A DNA stretch of 64,000 bases from Oscillospiraceae bacterium (GCA_031280965.1 JAITFZ010000033.1:1-64000); one strand, 5' to 3'; positions 31,568 to 40,668 are shown, counted from the first letter of the stretch. Numbers and translations: made by a program. Notes: generated by a model from the sequence alone, not told the origin.

Positions 31568-32743
31568 CTACATTTTTCCTTTTGTACCGCCGAGTCTTGC
31601 GCCGGATAGAATATTCGTTTCAAACGAGAAGTTCACGGACTTATTTTCGCGTTCCCGCTTCAATGCCAAACCTATCATTTTATCAAGCAGGTCGGGATAT
31701 TTTACGCCCACAGGCTCCCATAAATAAAACGCCAAGCTTCCCGGAATTGTGTTAATTTCGTTATAGAACAGTTCGTCGCTTGAATTATCGTAAAGAAAGT
31801 CAATTCTCGCTACGCCCGAACAACCGAGCGCCTGAAAAGCCCTAACTGCCAAAGCGCGGACTTTTTCGCGCAGTTCAGGCGGAATGTCGGCGGGGATTTT
31901 TCTTGATAACGACACCATTCCCGAGTTCTTGCCTTTCACGCCGCTTTTATATTTATCGTCGTAGCTTAAAATCTCATCGGCAGCGATTGGTTCTTCACAC
32001 TCGCCGGCTTCTGCTTCACTGCTGTCGCCGAGTACGGAAACATTGATTTCCCGCAGATTTTGAACTGCGCGCTCAGCAATGATTTCCGAGGCGAAGAGGA
32101 AGCCGTGTTCAAGCGCTTCAGATGCGTTTTCGGCGTTTTCAGCAATTTTTATTCCAACGCTTGAGCCGAGGTTAATCGGCTTTACAACGGCAGGAAATCC
32201 GATTTGTTCTTCAATTAACTTTACGGCGGCTTTGCTGTTGCTGTAAAAATCCGAGCTTTTTATTTTAACGCAATCAAGTACGGGAATCCCCTCATGTCTC
32301 AGTAAAATTTTCTGTGTATATTTATTCATGCCGCACGCCGCCGAAAGCACGTCACACCCGACATAAGGCACACCGAGAAATTGTAAAAACCCTTGCAAAA
32401 CGCCGTCTTCAACATTAGTTCCGTGTCCCATCGGGAAAGCGACCTCAATTTCGCTTATAACTTTTTTTCCGAAGCGTGACGGGTATTTTACAAGCAACGC
32501 TTTACCGCCGTCACACACGGGGACAACACGGATGCTTTGCCTTATGAGGGTGGGGATATCGGCGTAGGATTCAATCCGGGCGGTCATAATACCTGTGTAC
32601 ATGCGGTTATTTTTGTCGATGTATACGGGGATTATATCGTATTTATCGGGGTTTAATGCGCGGATAGCCTGTAATGCAGTGATTACGGAAACCTCGTGTT
32701 CTACGCTCTTTCCGCCGAAAAAGACAGCTAATTTAATTTTCAA
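31568..32743 (-). CDS. ddl: D-alanine--D-alanine ligase
   Basis: 391 residues, ATP-grasp enzyme joining two D-Ala for peptidoglycan. N-terminal FFGGKSVEHEVSVIT, EVAFPMGHGTNVEDG, the ATP-binding block FPAVVKPINLGSSVGI, and C-terminal ARIDFLYDNS and FYNEINTIPGS (metal ligands). The His-Gly-x-x-x-Glu-Asp loop fits a Ddl rather than a D-Ala-D-Lac ligase. It is slightly long at the C-terminus. Third gene of an operon with a hydrolase and a MurF-like ligase that uses its product. Confidence 0.93.
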   Translation of the reverse strand: MKIKLAVFFGGKSVEHEVSVITALQAIRALNPDKYDIIPVYIDKNNRMYTGIMTARIESYADIPTLIRQSIRVVPVCDGGKALLVKYPSRFGKKVISEIEVAFPMGHGTNVEDGVLQGFLQFLGVPYVGCDVLSAACGMNKYTQKILLRHEGIPVLDCVKIKSSDFYSNSKAAVKLIEEQIGFPAVVKPINLGSSVGIKIAENAENASEALEHGFLFASEIIAERAVQNLREINVSVLGDSSEAEAGECEEPIAADEILSYDDKYKSGVKGKNSGMVSLSRKIPADIPPELREKVRALAVRAFQALGCSGVARIDFLYDNSSDELFYNEINTIPGSLAFYLWEPVGVKYPDLLDKMIGLALKRERENKSVNFSFETNILSGARLGGTKGKM

Positions 32744-32785
32744 AATAATTTCCTCCGTTCGGGCTATTTATAATAACCCATACAA

Positions 32786-34225
32786 TCAATAATTATCGGG
32801 TAAATCGTTTTCAAGCAGAATTACTTTTTGTTTTCCTTCGGAATCCATTGCATACACAAACTCAAGCCCTTCGTCAATCGTTTTAAACACCTTGATTTTT
32901 TCTTCGGCGAAATTACTTTCCAATAGTCCTGCTTTAATCGGTGCGGCTTGCTTTTCGCCGATTAAGACAGCGATGTCACAGCATGAGCCAGCATGCGCGC
33001 CGAATTCCTTGTTTAATTCATATTCTTTATCTCCGAGTTCAATCATGCCCGGTGTGACTAAAATTCGCAAGCCGCCAAACATTTTTAAAACGTCCAAAGC
33101 CGCATTTGCGCCGACCGGATTTGAATTGAAAGCATCGTCGATTATTACAATATCGCCTTTATTAATAATCTGTAATCGGTGCGGCACAGGTTCAAGCCGT
33201 TTCACAGGTAAAACCAAATCCCGCATATCAATGCCGAGCTTGTTTGCGGCGGCAATCGCGCCTGTTATGTTCTGCACATTATGCGCACCGAGCAACCGCG
33301 TTGAAAACTGCGTTTCCTGTCCGTCGGGCGCGGTAATCGTGAAGTCTGTGCCTTTTTCCGAAACGCTCAGGGCAGAAGCGCGGTAATCTTTATCCCCCTC
33401 TGTTATGCCGTAACGGACGATGTTTTTGTCAATTTCACGGTTTTTTATATATTTATTATCGTAGTTCAAAAAAACCATGCCGTCGGTAACAGCGTCCGCG
33501 ATTGTGAATTTTTCCTCAATGATGTTTTCAAGCGTTTTCATGGTTTCCAAGTGTTGGGGGCCGATTGAGGTAAGCATGGAATGGCGGGGTTTTACTATAT
33601 CACAGATTTCTTTTATATCGCCTTTCCACTTCATTCCCATTTCGCAGATGAAAATCTCATGGGTTGCTTTTAAGTCGTTCCGGACTGTTTTGACTACTCC
33701 GAGGGTGGTGTTGAAGCTTTCGGGGGTCATAAGAGTGTTGTATTTCACGCTCAGCAGTTTATGAAGGAAGTATTTGGTTGAAGTCTTGCCGTAACTGCCG
33801 GTTATGCCGATGGTAATTAAATTTTTGTGGTTATTAATTATACGCTTGGCATCGTTAATGTAGCGGAGGTTATTAAGCTTTTCAACAGGTGCATTGATGA
33901 TGTTGGCGATTATAGGGAGGAACAAAGCAAGCGGAAGCAGTGCAAACGAAAACAATGCATTAATATAATCACCCCAAATTATGAACTCCGCTGCGCCGAA
34001 AACTATTAAAGAGGTTGCACACATACGAATTACTCTGCGCGTAAAAACTAACGGTTTTTTAGCTTTCTTAAAGCTTAGCCATTTTAGCGGATTCGTCAAG
34101 AGCCATTTAAAATGTGCGATATTCTTGTATGAATTCAACTGGAGCATATGCATTGAACGGAGAAACAAAAGCATTGAAAGCGCAGTAATAAATACTAAAG
34201 AGCTGTAGTAAATTATATCGCTCAT
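32786..34225 (-). CDS. Membrane-anchored MurF-like Mur ligase
   Basis: 479 residues. The central Mur ligase domain (about 135-330) has ATP loop GITGSYGKTSTK and EMGMKWKGDIKEICDI; the C-terminal domain (about 335-479) has DDAFNSNPVGANAALDVL. The N-terminal 125 residues are not the usual MurF substrate-binding domain but about four membrane helices (1-22, 65-85, 88-108 and so on). Usual role: adding D-Ala-D-Ala to UDP-MurNAc-tripeptide; the ddl gene downstream agrees. With the UDP-MurNAc-binding domain replaced by a membrane segment, a lipid-linked substrate or membrane-tethered synthesis is possible. It overlaps the upstream hydrolase stop by 4 bp. Confidence 0.85.
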   Translation of the reverse strand: MSDIIYYSSLVFITALSMLLFLRSMHMLQLNSYKNIAHFKWLLTNPLKWLSFKKAKKPLVFTRRVIRMCATSLIVFGAAEFIIWGDYINALFSFALLPLALFLPIIANIINAPVEKLNNLRYINDAKRIINNHKNLITIGITGSYGKTSTKYFLHKLLSVKYNTLMTPESFNTTLGVVKTVRNDLKATHEIFICEMGMKWKGDIKEICDIVKPRHSMLTSIGPQHLETMKTLENIIEEKFTIADAVTDGMVFLNYDNKYIKNREIDKNIVRYGITEGDKDYRASALSVSEKGTDFTITAPDGQETQFSTRLLGAHNVQNITGAIAAANKLGIDMRDLVLPVKRLEPVPHRLQIINKGDIVIIDDAFNSNPVGANAALDVLKMFGGLRILVTPGMIELGDKEYELNKEFGAHAGSCCDIAVLIGEKQAAPIKAGLLESNFAEEKIKVFKTIDEGLEFVYAMDSEGKQKVILLENDLPDNY

Positions 34226-34989
34226 AAGGTTTTGTCCCCCAAATACGAATCTAAAATCCTCCCGAACTGTTCCGGCTGGTCAAAAAAAGCGTAATGCCCT
34301 GCGTTTTTTATAACTGCAAGCCCTGCGTTCGGCATTTTCCGCTCCATTAAAAGCCCGTCGGACAGCGGCGTCTGGTCGTCGTTCTCGCCCCAAATGAGCA
34401 AAACCTCACGGTCAACGCCCGGCAAAAGCGGCGTCAAATCCTCGTTCACGATTTTAACAAGACAACTTCTCATCATAGGTGAAGCCGCACGGTAGTCCGC
34501 CGAACCGCTTCGATTTTGCAATTTCAGGAATAGACGCGGGAAAGGTTTAAGAAAAAGCTTGCCTGTTTTAAAAACGCAGGTTTTTATTTTACGGGGCAGA
34601 CTTTTCCGGGACTTAATCCCCGCCGCACCCGTAAGTACAACCTTACCTTGGGGAACGGACGACTCTGCCCGTCCGTCTGCCAACAGTTTAATTATTATTC
34701 TGCAACCGAGGCTATGCCCGAAAAATGTAATATTGTGCAGATTCAATTTTTCGCAGAACGCCTTTATAAGCGCGGCATAATCGCCGACACCCCATGCCTC
34801 AGACGGCTCCGGACTGTCTCCGAAGCCCGGCAGGTCAGGCGCGATTATACGGAAGCGGCTTGATAAACTGCCGATGATTTCCTGATAAGTCCCGCCTCTG
34901 CAACCCCAGCCGTGCAAAAGAAGCAGAACGGGATTCACGCCGCCTGTATCGAGATAATGCACTTTTACGCCGTCTATATCTGAAAACAA
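34222..34989 (-). CDS. Alpha/beta hydrolase, first gene of the murF-ddl operon
   Basis: 255 residues from a TTG start at 34989. CGGAGG lies 7 bp before it and a perfect promoter at 35053-35081 predicts a transcript start near 35046, so the upstream ATG at 35049 used in the ORF track would not be transcribed. The nucleophile motif is FGHSLGCRI, the oxyanion strand is LLLHGWGCRGG, the acid is in WGENDDQTP and the His in NAGHYAFFDQPE, so the catalytic triad is complete. Substrate unknown; the operon suggests cell-wall related work, but hydrolases of this class are promiscuous. Confidence 0.85.
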   Translation of the reverse strand: MFSDIDGVKVHYLDTGGVNPVLLLLHGWGCRGGTYQEIIGSLSSRFRIIAPDLPGFGDSPEPSEAWGVGDYAALIKAFCEKLNLHNITFFGHSLGCRIIIKLLADGRAESSVPQGKVVLTGAAGIKSRKSLPRKIKTCVFKTGKLFLKPFPRLFLKLQNRSGSADYRAASPMMRSCLVKIVNEDLTPLLPGVDREVLLIWGENDDQTPLSDGLLMERKMPNAGLAVIKNAGHYAFFDQPEQFGRILDSYLGDKTL

Positions 34990-35052
34990 GTAAAAACCTC
35001 CGCTGACTGTCAACTGTACACTGTTTATTATATGGGTAATTCTATCCAAATA

Positions 35053-35081
35053 AGTATAACATTTTAGAAATTAACTGTCAA
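35053..35081 (-). promoter_or_regulatory. Consensus sigma-A promoter of the hydrolase-murF-ddl operon
   Basis: On the minus strand TTGACA (35081-35076), exactly 17 bp, TATACT (35058-35053). Confidence 0.85.
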
Positions 35082-35104
35082 GCAAATAAAATCACCCAAA
35101 ACAC

Positions 35105-35133
35105 TTGTATTTATTGTTAATCTTTGTTATAAT
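35105..35133 (+). promoter_or_regulatory. Sigma-A promoter reading into the tandem leader repeats
   Basis: TTGTAT (35105-35110), 17 bp, TATAAT (35128-35133). The predicted start is about 35140, so all three 80-bp repeats are in the leader of the receiver/kinase operon. Confidence 0.7.
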
Positions 35134-35234
35134 TAATTTTAAGTACCATAAAAGCACTATGGAAGTTTGAAACAAAATACAACCGAAACGGGGAAAACGT
35201 TGTTTTCATTCCTTATTAGTGAAGAAAGGACTTT

Positions 35235-35300
35235 ATGAAAATAAGTTTAAAACAAAATACAGCCGAAACGGGGAAAACGTCGTTTTCATTCCTTATTTAG
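35235..35300 (+). CDS. Micro-ORF in leader repeat, copy 1 to 2
   Basis: 21 codons: MKISLKQNTAETGK, then TSFSFLI and TAG. Preceded by GAAGAAAGGACTTT. It may be translated, but no evidence beyond the conserved frame and ribosome-binding site is available. Confidence 0.4.
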   Translation: MKISLKQNTAETGKTSFSFLI

Positions 35301-35315
35301 TTAAGAAAGGACTTT

Positions 35316-35381
35316 ATGAAAATAAGTTTAAAACAAAATACAACCGAAACGGGGAAAACGTCGTTTTCATTCCTTATTTAG
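35316..35381 (+). CDS. Micro-ORF in leader repeat, copy 2 to 3
   Basis: 21 codons differing from the previous micro-ORF only at Ala to Thr (MKISLKQNTTETGK...). Ribosome-binding site AAGAAAGGACTTT. Confidence 0.4.
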   Translation: MKISLKQNTTETGKTSFSFLI

Positions 35382-35404
35382 TTAAGAAAGGACTTTATGA
35401 AAAT

Positions 35405-35830
35405 ATGAATATTCAGGGGACAGAGAAAGCCACAGTCTTGCTCATTCACAATCTGTCGGAAAAGCTGTTGTCGCTCAGGGACGCAATTTCCGATTCTGTA
35501 CGTGTTTACGCCGTTAAATCAGGGAGTTCGGCTATGCTCACGCTTGAAAAAACAGAAAATATCAAGCTTATTGTGCTGGATTTAGAGATGCCTGTTATGT
35601 CAGGGTACGAGTTTCTGGATTATTTAACCGTTTCGGGTAAGTACAAAGATATTCCCGTGCTGGTGATAACGGAAAGTCCGCAGCATGAGATTACCGCCGC
35701 GCTAAAGAGATACGGAAATGTAGCGGGCGTAATCGGCAAGCCCTGTGATATAAGGGAGTTTCGCGAAATAACGGCGGAAGTACTCGGCTTCGGGGTTTCA
35801 ATTATTGAAAAGGAGGAGGCGCCGTGTTGA
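35405..35830 (+). CDS. Receiver-domain protein with a degenerate acidic pocket
   Basis: 141 residues from ATG 35405. The 203-residue ORF in the track starts at a GTG inside the repeats and reads them in a third frame, so I prefer the start that overlaps the last micro-ORF stop (ATATGA). CheY-like fold: VLLIHNLSE in place of the usual ..VDDE.., phospho-acceptor in LIVLDLEMPVMSG, Thr/Ser switch in LVITES, Lys in VIGKPCD. Loss of the two N-terminal acids, which bind Mg2+, suggests weak or no phosphorylation. It overlaps the hybrid kinase gene by 7 bp, so it is probably its partner or a decoy. Confidence 0.8.
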   Translation: MNIQGTEKATVLLIHNLSEKLLSLRDAISDSVRVYAVKSGSSAMLTLEKTENIKLIVLDLEMPVMSGYEFLDYLTVSGKYKDIPVLVITESPQHEITAALKRYGNVAGVIGKPCDIREFREITAEVLGFGVSIIEKEEAPC

Positions 35831-38800
35831 ACAAGAAACTGTCCGAAGGCAAAATAACCGTCATAATTACGCTTGCATTATTGCTTGCCGTTATGGGCGT
35901 AATGATTTATCTGACGCTGATTTTCACAATTCCTGCCGTATCTGTGGTTAGCGATAAAAATATTGAAAGAGGCGAGCTGAATCTGCGGGAGCAGAGCGGT
36001 TTTGATTATGAAAGAGATTTATTTTTATTAAACGGCGAGTGGGAATATTATCCGAATCAGCTTTTGTTTTCCGATGATTTCGCGGACGGTAAGGTTGATA
36101 ATGTAAGATATGTGAGGTTTCCGCACTATTGGCGGGACGACAGCGTTAACTTCCCGGACGGCAAAGGTTTCGCTACATACCGCATTGTGGTTTCTGCACC
36201 GGTCGAAGCCGACGGCATGGGTGTTTTCAGCGAATTCCAATACGGAGCCTACAGAATCTTTTTGAACGGGCAGTTAGTCAGCAAGGGCGGCGCGGTTTCC
36301 GAAAACCCTGACGAGCATTACTTTGCCTATAACGGAGACAGCGGCTATATACGTCCCGCACCCGGAGGTTATTATGAGGTAATAGTTCATGTCCAGTGCT
36401 ACGACCATATAGACGCGGGATTGTCTAACAACATCATCATGGGCGCACCGGATTCAATTATTCGTTACAGCGGGTTCATGGGTGCATTGGTGGGATTGTC
36501 GGGCGGCGCAGTAATGGTTCTGATACTCTATTTTCTTATTTTATTTATACGCAATACAGATAAGAGCGAGTATCTGAATTTTGCGATTTTATCATTCTGC
36601 GCCCTGTACTTTGTGCTGACCATCATCGGAAGGGGTCACGCTTATTATTTAGTCCCTGCGATAAGCAGCCGCCTGATTTACGCACTCGAACACATTACGC
36701 CTATAGCCGGCGCTTATTTCGCTTCTGTTCATGTTATAAAAAAGCATATTAAATATAAACATGCAGTCAAAATCACTGCAATATACACGGCAGTTCATTG
36801 TATTCTCTTAGCGTTACTGTCGTCTTATCAGGTCAGCCTGATTCGTGTATACTCGGGTATAGCGGCAATGGCAATTATAGTTACCGCGTTCGTAATAAGC
36901 CTTGTCTTTACGATTAACGGCAGGCGGAGAAATGACGAAAATTATCTGTTGCTTGAGCCTGTAAGCCTTTTGGTGCTTATACTTTCCGCAACGGTGAACA
37001 GGCTCGGACTTGTGTTATTTATAGGATTCGACCTATTCCCTGTCGGCGTAATTATCTTCTGTTTCATGCAAATCTTTGTATTATCGGGATACTACAGTGC
37101 GGTAGGAAAAGACCTTGTGGCGCTTACAAAGACGCTTGAAAACCGGGTAGCCGAACGTACCGCCGCGCTTGTTGAAGTAAACAGGCGGGTAGAAGCGGCG
37201 AACGAAATAAAAAGCGAGTTTCTTACCCGCATGAGCCACGAGATGCGTACACCGATGAACGCTATTGTAGGCATGAGTGAATTATTCGATACCGGCAATC
37301 TCAGCGAAACCCAGAAGAATTACTTCAAGGATATAAAAGAAACCTCGCACTCGCTTCTTAATTTAATCAACGATATTCTCGACTTTTCCCGAATAGAAGC
37401 AGGAAAGCTGGAGCTTGTACCGTCGCATTTCTGTTTCAGTACATTCATTGATGATATATGTACAACGGCGAAGTTCTCGGCTGATATAAAAACGCTCAGC
37501 TTCGAGTGTGCGATTACGGAAAACCTGCCCGATGTTATATACGGCGATGAAAACAGAATGAAACAGGTGATTGTCAATATTATAAGCAACGCTTATAAGT
37601 ATACCAATGAGGGCGGCGTGAAATTTGAAGTATCGACAGCCACGAAGCCGCAAAGCCCGGAAAGTATGCTTCTGTTTACTATACGCGATACCGGAATAGG
37701 TATGCGAAAAGAGAATATTCCGCGCATGTTCGATGCGTTCATGAACCCGAATTCAACAAGGAGCCGCGGACTTAAAGGCATCGGACTGGGGCTTGCTATA
37801 TGCAAGAGACTGATGGAAATGCAAAAAGGTGCAATTGAATTTGACAGCGAAGAAGGAAAGGGCAGCGTGTTCAGACTGTACTTCCCTCTTAAAATCGGGA
37901 ACAAAGAACTTGTGGAAGAAACGCACGTCAACGAGAAGATTTATGCCAAGAACGCAAAAATTTTATTAGTTGAGGATAATACAATAAACGTTACTGTCGC
38001 GCTCGGAATTTTAGCGGCGCATGACATTCGCCCCGATGTGGCAAAGGACGCCTATAAAGCGCTCAGTATGGTTAAGGAAAAGGACTACGACCTTATTTTC
38101 ATGGACCAGTTTATGCCTTCTATGGACGGCATAGAAGCCACACAGCGAATCCGCGAGATGGGCGGCAAAAATGCCGTATTGCCTATTATTGCGATGACCG
38201 CGAACGCGGCGCAGGGCGTAAGAGACATGTTGATTTTCAAAGGCATGAACGATTACTTATCTAAGCCGGTAGACCATAATCAGCTTAATGATATATTAAT
38301 CAGGTGGCTTCCGCATGATAAGATTTGTTCTTCGCTCGGCAGATTTGACGACAGCGAACAAAAAAGCGAGCTTTTCAACGAACTCCCGCGTGAACTTGTC
38401 GAAATCAGTGAAATCAACTGTAGCGCCGCGCTTAAAAACATGGACGGAAATGTTGAGATTTATATAGGATTACTGCGTCAGCTCGTAAGAGAAGCGGACG
38501 ATTATTCCGAAAGCCTTTTTGAATATCTCAAAGCCGTTGACTTCGTGAATTACATAATAGTTATAAACGGTGTAAAAAGCTTGTTATACAATATCGGCGC
38601 GAAAGCATGCGGCGACATGGCGGCGCGCCTTGAAGAAGCTGCTTGTGAAAAGAACGAGCAGTATTGCGACGAAAGGACTGATACATTCTGCAAGAGTTTA
38701 CGCTGGCTCTCACAACGTATATCGCTGGCGCTCCCGCATGAAAGCAAAGCAGATACAGCGGAAAAGGAAGAAATCCCGCACGAATCAGTAAAATTAACGG

Positions 38801-39024
38801 TAATTATGCAGAAATTGTCGCTTGCGCTCTCTATCGGAGACTGCGACACAATTGACGGATATATCGAAATATTAAAAGAAGACGGAGCGAAAAGCGATGG
38901 TGAACAGGACGAAGTTTCCAGAACTGTTTCTGCGATTATAAGGGAAACACAGGTAATGGAATACGAAAAAGCCGCAGAATTGTGCAGTGGTTTCTTAGAA
39001 ACATCTGTGAATAAGCAAAGTTAA
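35824..39024 (+). CDS. 7TMR-DISM hybrid histidine kinase (HisKA-HATPase-REC-degenerate HPt)
   Basis: 1066 residues. TM helix at about 12-35, an extracytoplasmic 7TMR-DISMED2-like jelly roll (about 50-205, LNGEWEYYPNQLL), seven membrane helices (about 215-435), and a short coiled coil. HisKA carries MSHEMRTPMNAIVGM, the ATPase domain has NIISNAYKYT and GIGLGLAICKRL, and the receiver (about 710-830) has LVEDN and FMDQFMPSMDG. The C-terminal HPt-like bundle (about 860-960) reads INGVKSLLYNIGAKA, with Asn where HPt domains have His (usually H.LKG...IGA). So the relay probably stops at the receiver or uses an external HPt. Ligand probably a carbohydrate, by family. Confidence 0.9.
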   Translation: MLNKKLSEGKITVIITLALLLAVMGVMIYLTLIFTIPAVSVVSDKNIERGELNLREQSGFDYERDLFLLNGEWEYYPNQLLFSDDFADGKVDNVRYVRFPHYWRDDSVNFPDGKGFATYRIVVSAPVEADGMGVFSEFQYGAYRIFLNGQLVSKGGAVSENPDEHYFAYNGDSGYIRPAPGGYYEVIVHVQCYDHIDAGLSNNIIMGAPDSIIRYSGFMGALVGLSGGAVMVLILYFLILFIRNTDKSEYLNFAILSFCALYFVLTIIGRGHAYYLVPAISSRLIYALEHITPIAGAYFASVHVIKKHIKYKHAVKITAIYTAVHCILLALLSSYQVSLIRVYSGIAAMAIIVTAFVISLVFTINGRRRNDENYLLLEPVSLLVLILSATVNRLGLVLFIGFDLFPVGVIIFCFMQIFVLSGYYSAVGKDLVALTKTLENRVAERTAALVEVNRRVEAANEIKSEFLTRMSHEMRTPMNAIVGMSELFDTGNLSETQKNYFKDIKETSHSLLNLINDILDFSRIEAGKLELVPSHFCFSTFIDDICTTAKFSADIKTLSFECAITENLPDVIYGDENRMKQVIVNIISNAYKYTNEGGVKFEVSTATKPQSPESMLLFTIRDTGIGMRKENIPRMFDAFMNPNSTRSRGLKGIGLGLAICKRLMEMQKGAIEFDSEEGKGSVFRLYFPLKIGNKELVEETHVNEKIYAKNAKILLVEDNTINVTVALGILAAHDIRPDVAKDAYKALSMVKEKDYDLIFMDQFMPSMDGIEATQRIREMGGKNAVLPIIAMTANAAQGVRDMLIFKGMNDYLSKPVDHNQLNDILIRWLPHDKICSSLGRFDDSEQKSELFNELPRELVEISEINCSAALKNMDGNVEIYIGLLRQLVREADDYSESLFEYLKAVDFVNYIIVINGVKSLLYNIGAKACGDMAARLEEAACEKNEQYCDERTDTFCKSLRWLSQRISLALPHESKADTAEKEEIPHESVKLTVIMQKLSLALSIGDCDTIDGYIEILKEDGAKSDGEQDEVSRTVSAIIRETQVMEYEKAAELCSGFLETSVNKQS

Positions 39025-39050
39025 ATATATAGCTCGTAAGGGGGAATTTT

Positions 39051-40337
39051 GTGGAAAATAAGACTCGCCTTCACGCGCATCTATACTTGCCGTATATTGT
39101 ACTTCTTTCGGTGAATTTCGGTTTCTTGTTAGTTGCGTTTGTGATAGACGAGCCGGCAGAGATAATTGGCGGCTTTTTAAGGATTATTACCTCGCGTTCA
39201 ATCTTAGTTACGGACTACATAGCGGTAGGCGGGATTGGCGCGGCGTTACTCAACGTATCACTCGTGGGATTCATGAGTGTGTTTACGCTTATGTTTTCGG
39301 GAGTGAAGCCGAACGGCGCTTCCATTATGGCGCTGTGGTTAACGGCGGGTTTTGCGTTTTTCGGTAAGAACGTGCTGAACATGCTCCCGCTTACTTTCGG
39401 CGTGTGGCTGTTTGCGAAATATAAGAAGGAACCCTTCATCAACTATTCGCTTTCTGCGTTGTTGGTTGCGACATTAACGCCTGTGGTGAGCGAGGTAGGC
39501 TTCTTCGGAGCTTTTCATCGTCCCGTTGAAATATTGACAGGGGTTCTGCTCGGATTCTTAATAGGCTTTATATTTCCCGCGATTTCTGCCCATACCGTAA
39601 GAATACACGGCGGTTATGACCTCTATAATATGGGTTTTGCGGGCGGGTTAGTTGCCTTGATGTTTTCAACCGGATTTCGGAGTTTCGGGATTGAAATTGA
39701 GCCGTCTGATGAACTAAGCAGCGGTAATAATTTTATTTTGGCGGTTCTGCTGTATTCCATTTCCGCTTTAATGCTTGGTATAGGCTTTTTTGTAGGCGGT
39801 TTTAAGAAAAATATAGGTGGCTTAAAGAAAATTTTCAGCCATTCCGGTCGCTTAGTTACGGATTATTATTTTTTGTACGAGAACAGCGTCTTTTTAAACA
39901 TGGGGGTGCTTTGTGCGTTTGCAACTACTGTTGTACTTGTTATAGGCGCACAGCTTAACGGCATAGTAATTGCTGCAATACTTACAATCACGGGCTTCGC
40001 CTGTTTCGGGAAACATCTGAAAAACATTCTTCCCGTTATGTCGGGCGCAGTCATTTCCTCATATATCTCTGCATATTTTACCGAGTGGGAATTTATATCT
40101 CCCACCATTGTTGCGGCAATATTATTCTCAACGGCACTTGCGCCGATTGCGGGGCATTACGGCTGGATTTGGGGAGCGGTTGCCGGATTTTTGCATGTTA
40201 ATGTAACTTTATTTGTCGGTGATATGAACAGCGGGCTGAACCTGTACAACAACGGCTTTGCCGCCGGATTTGTAGCAATGTTTCTGCTCCCGCTTATAAC
40301 TACTTTCAGAAAGGATAAAAACAGTCATGAAACTTGA
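39051..40337 (+). CDS. DUF1576 multi-span membrane protein
   Basis: 428 residues, about eleven membrane helices, two internal halves that look alike: GGYDLYNMGFAGGLVA in the first and SGLNLYNNGFAAGFVA in the second, each preceded by a helix pair ending near 'FGKH/FGKN..N(M/I)LP'. This is a DUF1576 protein, possibly a transporter of inverted- or duplicated-repeat type. Substrate unknown. It starts 27 bp after the hybrid kinase stop, with a good ribosome-binding site (AAGGGGGAA), so it may be in the same operon as the kinase. Confidence 0.8.
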   Translation: MENKTRLHAHLYLPYIVLLSVNFGFLLVAFVIDEPAEIIGGFLRIITSRSILVTDYIAVGGIGAALLNVSLVGFMSVFTLMFSGVKPNGASIMALWLTAGFAFFGKNVLNMLPLTFGVWLFAKYKKEPFINYSLSALLVATLTPVVSEVGFFGAFHRPVEILTGVLLGFLIGFIFPAISAHTVRIHGGYDLYNMGFAGGLVALMFSTGFRSFGIEIEPSDELSSGNNFILAVLLYSISALMLGIGFFVGGFKKNIGGLKKIFSHSGRLVTDYYFLYENSVFLNMGVLCAFATTVVLVIGAQLNGIVIAAILTITGFACFGKHLKNILPVMSGAVISSYISAYFTEWEFISPTIVAAILFSTALAPIAGHYGWIWGAVAGFLHVNVTLFVGDMNSGLNLYNNGFAAGFVAMFLLPLITTFRKDKNSHET

Positions 40338-40668
40338 ATTTGAGAAGAATATGAAGATGGCGAGCGACTTGTTGTCATACTGTCACTTACAGGGTGCCGC
40401 CGAATATCATCTTGACATAAAATCAACCGGCGATTCAACGGTATTTACGGTTAAATCAAGCCCGGTGAATATCTCCGAGGAAGGTATGGAGAAACTGCAA
40501 AAGTATCTCAGCGCGCCGCGTCAGAGGGAAATGGAGCAGGATTTTTGGGAACTGATGGGGAATTCTGAGGAATACTGCGAGATGACGCTCATCGGTATGA
40601 TGTCTGACGAAGCGGAAGCTGTGCTTTCCGGGGACGTGCTGACGATTATGGTAGAGAGGTATGACTAA
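40327..40668 (+). CDS. Small conserved-looking protein after DUF1576
   Basis: 113 residues, soluble, acidic, no membrane segment; overlaps the DUF1576 gene by 11 bp. It has an alpha/beta look (KSTGDSTVFTVKSSPVNI, then helices with PRQREMEQDFWELMG). Often found beside DUF1576 genes. Function not recognised. Confidence 0.65.
   Translation: MKLEFEKNMKMASDLLSYCHLQGAAEYHLDIKSTGDSTVFTVKSSPVNISEEGMEKLQKYLSAPRQREMEQDFWELMGNSEEYCEMTLIGMMSDEAEAVLSGDVLTIMVERYD

Larger units (their letters stand above)
35164..35405 (+). repeat. Three tandem ~80-bp leader repeats with micro-ORFs and ribosome-binding sites
   Basis: Copies are 35164-35243 (80 bp), 35244-35324 (81 bp) and 35325-35405 (81 bp), nearly identical. 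Each runs from AGTTTRAAACAAAATACA to AAGAAAGGACTTTATGAAAA. They contain short frames with ribosome-binding site AAGAAAGGA: a TTG frame at 35167, ATG frames 35235-35300 and 35316-35381 (both MKISLKQNT.ETGKTSFSF...), and finally ATG-AAA-ATA-TGA at 35397-35408, whose stop overlaps the ATG of the receiver gene. A fourth copy is at 44661-44738 on the other strand. Confidence 0.9.

Noticed and set aside
35219-35830. 203-residue ORF for the receiver protein
   Set aside because: It starts at a GTG inside the repeats and reads them as KKGLYENKFKTKY repeats. The domain starts after 35405, where an ATG overlaps the micro-ORF stop. Kept only as an alternative in the findings.
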